DNA of 64,000 bases. Source: Lucifuga dentata (taxonomy: Eukaryota > Chordata > Actinopteri > Ophidiiformes > Bythitidae). The DNA is taken from contig VXCM01000050.1 in assembly GCA_014773175.1 (NCBI GenBank), forward strand, positions 124,001 to 188,000, read 5' to 3'. Both the position numbers and the translations under genes were made by a program. Below, one piece after another: positions 13,733-64,000 of this stretch. Below the pieces are notes generated by a model that ran no database searches, was not told where the DNA came from, and saw only the letters and a list, made by a program, of their open reading frames with translations. Each line of letters opens with the position of its first letter. The stretch's first letter is position 1.

Positions 13733-15346
13733 ACATACTGTTGCTGTCCACAGTGACTTTGTACTGGTTTGAAGAAATTATGAAAATGAGAATTATCAGT
13801 TGATATTTTTTGAGGTAATAGCTATGAAATAAATTAGTAATACTTAATTGTGAGATTAAATACATATTTCCACATCAATATAACATTCTTACACCATAGA
13901 CCGTGTTCTTTGATGAGTCTGATATAGCACCTGACTAAAAAGAGACTTCTGACTGCAGGTTTTGAGTGAAGGACATTATTGTGGCTGCACACTGCTATGA
14001 ACTGTAACCCACCTGCAAATCATAAATAAACACATGCTTTAAACAAAGTTTTTCAATTTTTTTCTCATGGCCACTAGCCAACCACCAGCCTTGAGGGGTG
14101 TTAAGGGCCCTGCCAGGGGTCAAGGAAGGTGATTGGCTGATGAAGTCATTCTGGGATTGATGCCCAATTCTTCCATGCCTGAAATGAATACTTTGTCTCC
14201 TTTTTCTCTCTTTTATCTTTTTTCTCTCTTTTATTCTCCTCATTAAGCATTCCATGTGGATCTGGAAAAGGATATGAGTGACCAGACAATGGCAGATGCG
14301 TACTGATCACCAGAATCCTTGGGGACACAGTTTAATTCTAAACATAAATTAATTTTTTATTCAAACCTCTCTTAGGATCTTAGTCTTAGGCTCATAAACC
14401 CTTCAAAAACCCACTGGATTATCTCAAAAATGCTGTGATCTATGTGTATGTAACCTAAGAGAAACTTGTCTATTTCCTAAAAAGCTGATAATTTGGATAT
14501 ATATTTCACAAAACAGCTGCATTCTAGGACTGTACATTCAGACTGCATGGCAGACAGTAAGCGTACAGATGTAGCAAACAATAGCAGTAGACTTTGATTA
14601 GACCAGTCTACCAAAGCATATACAATATGCTTTTAGCTAAAGGATACAACAGGCCTGATGCTTACAAAAGCCATAAAATCAAATCTTCTTTCTGCCACAT
14701 AGGCAATCACTGACTGTATTTGAAGGATTTAAAATTAATTTCTCTGAAATATGATTCCAAAGTGATCAATCAGTCCATCTGAGACATATTAACACTTGAC
14801 GGGAAATATGTTCATGTTTGGTCAAAGGTGTTTTGGCATCTCATGTGCATACATATGTCATTAGTTAACACAGATGCTTGCAATATAATCTCCCAGAGCA
14901 TTTTTACTAGCATATCTTTACAGCCTCTACAGTATTTGAAGGGGAGGGCCAATTTCCACAATGACCTGCGGCACTTGGAGTCCTACAGCGTTACCATCAT
15001 GACAACAAATCTAAACAGTCTAGTACAGATATTGTTCTAGGAGGTTTGACTCCCAGCTTTGGAGCTAGATGTACCTCTACTTGCTATGGGGGCATGTGTC
15101 ACTGAACACAGCCTGGTTCTATTTGGGGGCATTAGGGAGCATTACAGCCTAACTTTGTGGCCCCTTGGATTGCTTTTTTCCCCACTTAGACATCATACCA
15201 CAAATCAATGATGCCATTAGACATGCTTAGACAAAAACCTTAGCATGTCTAGAAACCGTCACCTAAACTTTGTTTTGAAAGAAACTAACTGTACATGAAG
15301 CAGGCTTTAAGGTTAGGACCTTCAAGTTACTGAAGCTCTAGACTTT

Positions 15347-15372
15347 CATTTCTGTAAATATTTACAGAAATG
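15347..15372. repeat. Perfect 26-bp palindrome
   Basis: CATTTCTGTAAAT followed immediately by its reverse complement ATTTACAGAAATG, with no loop. Confidence 0.9.
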
Positions 15373-15628
15373 GAAAAAGAAATTGTAATTTCCACTTACT
15401 CCACTCTCATTAGAAATAAAGCCATAAGAAATCAGATGTGAAGCAATAGAATAGAATAGAATAGAATAGAATAAAATAGAATATTATCTACTACGGCTAA
15501 TGAAGACTAAATCTTTTAATCTTTTACTTTTGCAGAAACTGAAAGTCACAAGCTAGCAGGGATCTGAGCTGAAATGGGGCAACAGACAGCCGTGAAAGCC
15601 GTAGCTGAGGCTCATGCAAAGTTGGCGT

Positions 15629-15657
15629 CTCTCTCTCTCTCTCTCTCTCTCTCTCTN

Positions 15658-15703
<46 letters not shown>
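15629..15703. repeat. (CT)n-N-(CA)n compound microsatellite
   Basis: About 14 CT units, one N at 15657, then about 23 CA units. Confidence 0.95.
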
Positions 15704-15705
<2 letters not shown>

Positions 15706-16020
15706 GTATGGGAGACAGAAGAAAGAGAAGGTTTTCTGAGGAGGAAGTGTGTGTCTGTGTTTCTGTGTGTTTATGTGTGTGTGTGTATGTATAGTGCTCT
15801 GTGCAGGTGTGCCTAAATGGGTGATGAGTCTGCCCATTCATCCGAAATGTACCCAAAAATGTATATGTTTTTGATAGGAATTGATATTTTTATTAATCAA
15901 GGTGACATTAAATTGACTTTAAATATATAGCCAAGAAATTAATGATGTTGCAAATCTCTATACTTCTGGAAAGGGCTGATTTATAAGAAATGATTCATAT
16001 AAAACTGCAAAGCCCCATTT

Positions 16021-16405
16021 TCATCAGCCATTACTCAGTGTCCTAATGATGAACTCTTTTAGCTCATCCTTAATTAATCAGGTTTAAATTCTAATTGGTT
16101 ATTAGAGACACCTTTGCAATTATGTTAGCACACCTGAAACCAATTATTCTGTTCAAATAAGCAGGTAAATTGTCATTTGTTTGAGTTACAAGGTACTGGC
16201 ATTGCTAAAGTTCATTTTTTGGGTTCAAAAATGGCCAAAACAAAACGCCTTTCTTAATAAACATGTCAATTTATTGTTATTTTGTGAAATGAGGGTTATT
16301 CTACGCATCAGACTGCCAAGAAACTGAAGATTTCATACAAAGACGTCCACCACTGTCTTGAGAGAAAAGGATATCTGGATCTAACCAGGTACATCAGAGT
16401 CTGAA
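16021..16405 (+). pseudogene. Degraded Tc1/mariner-like transposase N-terminal fragment
   Basis: From 16231 the + strand reads ATGGCCAAAACAAAACGCCT and later encodes NEGYS, AKKLKISYKDVHHCLERK and LDLTR. This is the helix-turn-helix DNA-binding start of a Tc1-type transposase common in fish genomes. Frame breaks (stops around 16256-16262 and 16291) and loss of the DDE domain show it is dead. The preceding 200 bases look like the same element's 5' untranslated part. Identification is from remembered family sequence. Confidence 0.6.
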
Positions 16406-16639
16406 GAAACACTCCACAGGTCATCAGTTGGCTGCTTCCCTAAATAGTATTTTACTCCTGAAAGCTGCAACATGAGTTTTTCCTAAGTTTTTTGACTCAT
16501 GAAAGTGTCAATCTTCTCAGTCAGTCAATCAGCTTGATGGTGTAAACGTATGTACAGTAGCTGAGATAAACAGTCCTATCCTGAGCTTGCCTCTGTGTGT
16601 GTGGAGTTATACAAGCATAGCATAAAAAGATTTTACTCA

Positions 16640-17325
16640 GAGGTTTGCAGTTTCATAAGCTGTCTCATTATAGGCCTTAATACTCAATTCTGATTTTTTT
16701 TTTTTTTTTTAAGCCAGATCTGACCTTTTTGTCTTAAAGATTCACACTGATGTTTGTAAGTGACCTTTATGTGAACTGATGTGACAGCTCCCTAAAAGGC
16801 TAAACATGCACATATTTAACCCAAAAATATGATCCCCATGCTCTCCTGCACTCATGAACAATAATGAAAAATGCCGAACAATAAGAATGAAACCTCACTT
16901 GGCTATTTCCACAAAATTTATTTAAAAACTACTTGGTTCCAATATGTTCTTCAACTTTAGTTTGGATAGAAGCTTTTCCACATATATATATAACAAATCT
17001 GGAATCTCCTCATCTCTCCACTGATGCCTTACACTGTTATAGCTGTCCGCCATATTTATTTTTACGTGCTGCAAGGTGCAAAGACTGAATGATGGTGACA
17101 GTGATATGCACCTGAGAAATGAGATGTAAAAAATCCACGAATTCTGATCTGACCGTTCACAAAGCGGTCACATAGCCAGAGATCAGATTTGAATCAGATC
17201 TAGGACCACAAGTGACCCAAATCTGACAAGAAAAAAGTCAGACTTAGTTTGTTCACATATATAGGCAAAAAAATCTGATCTGGGCCACTTTAGCCTGTCA
17301 TGTGAGTGCAGCATTAAAAGTCTTT
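16640..17325. mobile_element. Probable non-autonomous DNA transposon (MITE-like)
   Basis: Left end TTCTGATTTTTTTT with AGCCAGATCTGACC. Right end AAAAAAATCTGATCTGGGCC with TCTGACAAGAAAAAAGTCAG, approximately its reverse complement. Internal repeats of CAGATCTGA-type words occur near 17140-17210. Similar interspersed repeats are frequent in teleosts. No coding capacity. Exact limits are not determined. Confidence 0.4.
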
Positions 17326-17354
17326 TCCTGGCGGTCTCAGAAATCCTCCACAGT

Positions 17355-17537
17355 TTATATATTGTCATCATCTCTTGTTCCTGTCCTGCAGAGTCTCCTT
17401 AAGGCCTCACAGCCTGAGAGGGGGCCTGTTGTGACCCTCTCCTGATCAGAAAGCTGACTCCCCAGCTTTTCAATAATGTCCTTCACTGTGACAGCCTCAA
17501 AGGTGAGGTTCTGCTCCTTCTGCAGCACCTTCCACAG

Positions 17538-17540
<3 letters not shown>
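17355..17540 (-). other. Unassigned small ORF with protein-like composition
   Basis: Minus-strand frame of 61 codons starting MLWKVLQKEQNLTFEAVTVK, with balanced composition (DIIEKLGSQLSDQERV) unlike the repeat-derived frames nearby. It lies between the MITE-like element and a (GT)n run, whose reverse strand abuts the ATG. I do not recognise the family and see no splice sites or promoter. It may be a captured exon or a fragment of a mobile element. Confidence 0.2.

Positions 17541-17591
<51 letters not shown>
17541..17591. repeat. (GT)n microsatellite
   Basis: About 25 uninterrupted GT units. Confidence 0.95.
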
Positions 17592-17593
<2 letters not shown>

Positions 17594-19039
17594 ACTGATT
17601 GACTGAGGCATGGGATACTGCTGTGCATGGGTTGGTACTGTTTAAATTTTGGGCTGATCACATCACAGACAGAGAGTCCTGTCTATGTAACGATCAGGAC
17701 CACCCATGTGGCCAAAAAGAACAGCCATGTAATTGTAAGTGAACCTTTTCCATCGCAGAGCAGGATGTCTGCTGAGACGGATTATGATGCACCCGACTCT
17801 TTTCTTCTCCTCGGGACAATAAAGCAGTTCTTTTTAACTCCATCATAAGTGAGACGTTTCAGGGTCCATGGTGGGCGGATATCACGGATTTGTTCAAAAA
17901 TCTTTCCCCACCTGAACGGAATATGGTACGTGCGTCTGGTGCTNCCCACCACACACACAAACACACTATGTTCACCGAAGCTGTGAAGTTTTAGCCAACT
18001 GACAAAAAACTGATAATGTGGTCCATCAAGTGGTTTCATAGGCTTCTTACCACTCCCTCACTTTATATGTTATTCTACTGTTAGTTGTTAAATTACTTAT
18101 GTTTTTCTTTCAAAACAAAATTGTGGGGCATAACTGAATTACATATTTATAGATCTTAAATAGAAACACATTGTAACAAATTTAAAAGTGCTTTGGTTTC
18201 AGACAATATTTTTTAAACCTTTAGAAAATTTGAAACTTGAATGACTTCTTGAATGACTTGACATTTTCTATCCTAAAATCATGGGTTACTGTTATGATGC
18301 CCACTCCAGGGAAAAAATTGTACTCATCTCTTAATATATGCAACAACTGATGACGCTGATGTAGTGATGAAGTCATTTAGCCTAAGATATCAATCTGTTT
18401 AATAGATCTGTCTAGTGTATAGGAACTGGGACTGTATGAATGCATTTCAGATGTCAGTGTGTTGTAATATGCAAAAACTCTATTTGAATTTACAAACAGA
18501 GTAAATTGAAGTGAGCTAAATACTAACGTATTGCTACTGAACTGAATAAGTGGAATAGGATAATGCATCTGGGTGATAATGCAATACTAAATAAAGTTAC
18601 AACTGACAGGAAAATACACACGGCGCCACGCATGATGGTACCCACAAGAAGTTGCTATGGGATGATTAAACCTATACAATTACATTTGTACTCAATATGA
18701 TATTCTATTGTCTTTTTTTTTTTTTTTTTTTNTTTTTTTTTTTTTTTTTTGCAGGTCATAAGTTGTTAGATGTTATGTAGCATAATATATGGTCGGAATG
18801 GTGATAGAGGTTAGACTGTTACAAATACCATGCCTACTAAGCTGGTAACAAAGGCTTAACTTTGATTGTGATCTACATTTGTCTGCCACATTTGCTGTGT
18901 TCTTTAGACTTGCCAACAAGCTGGAATTGAGATAACTTAACATTCACACTAAATGTAGAACCTCCCCAGAAATGCTGTAATTTAAGATCCAAATATCCTT
19001 AGAAAAAAAAAAAAACATAAATCAAACTTTAAAAAAAAA
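17592..19039. other. Upstream intergenic DNA, no gene recognised
   Basis: Contains the GLI 9-mer at 17698-17706, a single N at 17944 without flanking duplication, and a poly-T run with N (18713-18750). No convincing coding sequence. Confidence 0.5.
17698..17706 (+). promoter_or_regulatory. Exact GLI 9-mer, 2.1 kb upstream of ptch1
   Basis: GACCACCCA within AGGACCACCCATGTGG. Proximal upstream location; candidate by exact consensus match. Confidence 0.45.
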
Positions 19040-19827
19040 CAGCAATTTTGACATTCCTCGGCTACCTTCCGACTCACAGATCGAGTACCGTGCTTTATGC
19101 GTGGGCTTTCTCAGTGGAATGCGTGCTTTTAGGGACACGGTGCCATGTGGAAACCCCATAAACCAAACGCACCAAGCGGGTTTGGCTCTCAGCAAGCCTC
19201 CCCTGAAGTTGGAGATGCACACGAGGTCTCTCTGCCTGGGTGGTCTCTCTACTTTAGTGAGCTGTTGCTAAGCAGCTAATAATAGTCGTGTTTGCTGAGT
19301 AATTTTTGCCCTTCTGGAACCAATCAGATGCAAGAAAGTCCTGTACTCTGACAGCCCCAGAGGCGGGATCTCGAGTCTTTTNTTTTTTTTTTTCTTTTCA
19401 TCCCTCCTCCTCCTCTACCTCCAAACGGAGAGAAGTCTTTTTCTCCTCTTCTATTGAATCTCAGAGTTGGCCGTGACGCGCGGCCCAGGGGAAGACCACA
19501 TAGATCTCACCAGAATGCAACGACCATCGAGGTTTTTAACCCGACGACTTGTGTATGGGAATCACTTTATGCACCCCGCTTTTTGAGAGAAACTTACTTT
19601 TTGAGAGACTCGGTGAATGCGGTGAAAGCGGTGGAGACCTCCGGATCACGAAATGTTGGGATGGAAGCCGCAGACTTTGACTCGCCGTCTCCAACAGGAG
19701 TATGAAGTCCTACTTCACGGGTGTGAGATCTCCGAGAGTGAAACTTTGTTGCTTTGGGATATCGCTACACGCTTTCGGGGAAATATTATAAAGTGGGAAA
19801 CTGTAACCACCTCGCAGTCCCCACAAC
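19040..19827 (+). promoter_or_regulatory. ptch1: ptch1 promoter and 5' leader region
   Basis: CpG-richer than the surrounding AT-rich DNA, with an exact GLI 9-mer (19237-19245), a CCAAT box (19320-19324), a T-rich tract broken by an N (19382) and a pyrimidine-rich stretch before 19450. No clear TATA box; the transcription start cannot be placed from sequence alone. Several upstream ATGs occur after 19510. Known biology: PTCH1 transcription is induced by GLI proteins as negative feedback. Confidence 0.75.
19237..19245 (-). promoter_or_regulatory. GLI-binding site in ptch1 promoter
   Basis: TGGGTGGTC, the exact reverse complement of the GLI consensus GACCACCCA, about 590 bases upstream of the start codon, in the context CTGCCTGGGTGGTCTCTCT. 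A GLI site at a comparable position is an established feature of mammalian PTCH1 promoters. Confidence 0.85.

Positions 19828-19844
<17 letters not shown>
19653..19844 (+). other. Upstream ORF overlapping the ptch1 start codon
   Basis: An ATG at 19653 opens 63 codons out of frame with ptch1 and stops at TAA 19842-19844, 17 bases past the ptch1 ATG. If the mRNA includes 19653, ribosomes that translate it would bypass the main start, lowering patched output. The peptide resembles nothing I know, so any effect would be on translation rather than through a product. Confidence 0.45.
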
Positions 19845-62074
<42,230 letters not shown>

Positions 62075-64000
62075 GTGCGTACAAAATCAAATCTTACAAG
62101 ATGCAAAGTTCTATTAATTGGAAATAATACTTGAACATGGTTAAGCATGGCGTCTCTGTGGCGTCAGCACACCTTTGAGACCATGCCTGAGCCTGTATGT
62201 CACACAGGAATCCACCTGAGACGCCACTCATGCATGAAGGCCGCTCTCTTCCACCCGCATCTTCCTTTCATACTCCCCTCTGTAAACCTCATCCCTTTTT
62301 CTAAGTGACACACCTGTTTTTTGGTCTATTTCTGGAGACTTGCTCTCCGAGAAACTTCATACACAAGGTCTATAGCTTTCTCCACCCTTCTCTTGCTCCT
62401 TGTATCTTTTCTTTTATCCTCCTCTTTCCCCAAAAGTGTCTCTCATGCCTGACATTTTAGGAGAAACCAGGGGAAGGATGGAGAGTTGAAGGTCAGAAGA
62501 AGGAGGAGGAGGAATGAAGGGTCTACTAGGAGAGAAGGAGAAAGGGGACAGGAAAGTCCTCTAGCTTTTGTAATCTCTTTCAGCTAGTTTAACTGCCCTC
62601 ACTAGACATTTATAAGCATGGTAATGGTGTGGGGGGCAAGAGGGCAGTTGGTGGAGAGACAGGAGAAGTGGAAATTAAAACCGACACACTGTGGGGGCTC
62701 TGCATCGGTAGCTCTTTGTGTGTGTACGTATGTAAGTGTGGGTGCGTGCACTTGTGATTATCACTCAGAATATTAGCAACTGAGGGAGCAGAATCCATTT
62801 TTTTCTGTTCACACACACTGTACTCAAGACTAAAGTATATTAAGAGAATGTTCCATGAGCTAAGTGAATAATTTCATGTATCCTTTGGTCTGATGTGGCT
62901 ATGTATGAGCAGGTCTCTACGAGATGAAGTAACGGTATAATTTGGTTGACCTGCTCCTTTAAGAAATGGAAGCCACTTTATTCCATGTGATCTGGAAACA
63001 CAAAAATCTCATGTGCACAGGCAGTTTGTGCACAAGAATGTGCTCGTGCATGCCTGCCCGCACAAATACACAAAGTCTTTCTCATATACACATACCAACC
63101 TGCTCCCTGACCTTGTAATCATGGGGGGTCAATGATGGCATGCTTGCCAGTGTGAGCACACACGGTTACACACACACAGACATGTAAAAAAAAGACACAC
63201 ACACACACACAGAGGGAGGCCTATAGACCTTCTCTCCTCACCTCCAGTGGTGTGCTCTGGTTTCTGGCTCAGTCCCAGGCCTCCATTTAAAGATTCTGCT
63301 GTTGTCTGAGCAAACAAAGCAGCGCCCAAGACAGCGCAATAACAACAGGCCCAGCTCGTATTTTTCTGCTTGCGCCGAAAGAAATGTTTCCCTGACTTTC
63401 CCCATCAGCCCTGTGAATGTTTTCAGTCTAAACAGCCTGGCGGTGCGCTCAGCATGGTATGTAGGCTGCACACGTACATGTGTACGTGTACATGTGTGTG
63501 TGTGTNGTGTGTGTGCATGCATGTGTGTCCAAAGATGACTTGGCATTAACCCCCCTCCTGGAGTGTGTGTGGAAATGCTAACTACAGGGGTTGACTCTGT
63601 TGTTTAAGTTCGAAAATTTTTCTAATGAGCTGATGACAGTCTGATCACATAATCGGCAGCCCATATATTCATATGGGTCCATATATCCAATCGCATGAAG
63701 ATGTTATTCAAAAATGAGGTATTCACTTATACTTACTGATGGCATAAAATAAAAATAAATGATGTGTTGTTGTAAAGAATGGGAGGCAACGTAAATCTAG
63801 GACAAAATTTTAAAAAAAACACCACGGCAAAGCGTATTTAGTCAGCAGTTTCCATGTCATTACACAGTCAGGCAAGGTGCTCGTGGTGTGTAGTTGGGGC
63901 CACCCATGCTGGGTGGATAAGGACCAGATCTCCTCATTCCTTGTTCCTCTGTACAATGCCTGCCTTCCTGCTGTGGAATTACACACACACACATATACAC
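62075..64000 (+). other. ptch1: ptch1 intron 20 (start), continues past window
   Basis: At least 1926 bases after the exon 20 donor. It contains CA/GT repeats and an N at 63506. I searched for a TM12-encoding exon and did not find one. Confidence 0.8.

Larger units (their letters stand above)
12185..16020. other. Intergenic DNA, no gene recognised
   Basis: Holds a poly-A run with N (12576), a 12-bp-arm inverted repeat (12436-12472), a (GA)n tract (13357-13395), a duplicated contig overlap (13599-13732), a perfect 26-base palindrome (15347-15372), an (AGAAT)n stretch near 15450-15480 and a CT/CA microsatellite (15629-15703). Confidence 0.6.

Noticed and set aside
15524..15856. Open frames through CA/CT microsatellites (also 1024-1553, 32447-32734, 46930-47197, 48147-48527)
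   Set aside because: Poly-dipeptide translations (His-Thr, Cys-Val, Ser-Leu, Arg-Glu) of dinucleotide repeats, present on both strands; no coding meaning.
62075..64000. ptch1 exon 21 (TM12)
   Set aside because: No AG-bounded sequence encoding a YFFAVLAIL-like segment was found on the + strand before the window ends.

Overview
This window is vertebrate genomic DNA, most probably from a teleost fish. It is AT-rich with long introns, very dense (CA)n, (GA)n and (GATA)n microsatellites, GT/AG-bounded exons and decayed fish-type DNA transposons, and it shows no bacterial features. The only gene I can support is patched 1 (ptch1), the Hedgehog receptor, on the + strand. Twenty coding exons lie between 19828 and 62074. 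They encode about the first 1230 residues, from the start codon through transmembrane segment 11. The remaining exons (TM12 and the C-terminal tail) lie beyond the right edge.

Layout: 1-19.0 kb is intergenic sequence with microsatellites, a degraded Tc1-like transposase fragment (about 16.0-16.4 kb), MITE-like elements and a 132-bp inverted repeat (10.8/12.1 kb). 19.04-19.83 kb is the CpG-richer promoter and leader, carrying an exact GLI-binding 9-mer at 19237-19245. Exon 1 is at 19828-19998 and exon 2 (TM1) at 21566-21758, followed by a 14.5-kb intron 2 with two further exact GLI 9-mers. Exons 3-13 (36.3-49.0 kb) encode the first extracellular loop and the sterol-sensing domain. Exon 14 (49.5-50.2 kb) encodes the large central cytosolic loop. 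Exons 15-20 (50.8-62.1 kb) encode TM7-TM11 and the second extracellular loop. Internal exon sizes and phases match those I recall for vertebrate PTCH1, except for exon 14, which is much longer here.

Points of interest: seven exact TGGGTGGTC/GACCACCCA GLI motifs occur in 64 kb where about 0.3-0.5 are expected, consistent with ptch1 being a direct feedback target of Hedgehog signalling. The central loop has a four-copy heptad array of PPPSY (WW-domain ligand) motifs. An out-of-frame upstream ORF overlaps the start codon. Several perfect short-loop fold-back palindromes are present. Eight single-N joins are flanked by 63-69-bp direct duplications, which look like unmerged contig overlaps; two of them fall at ptch1 exons and create false frame breaks. 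I see no rRNA, tRNA or CRISPR.
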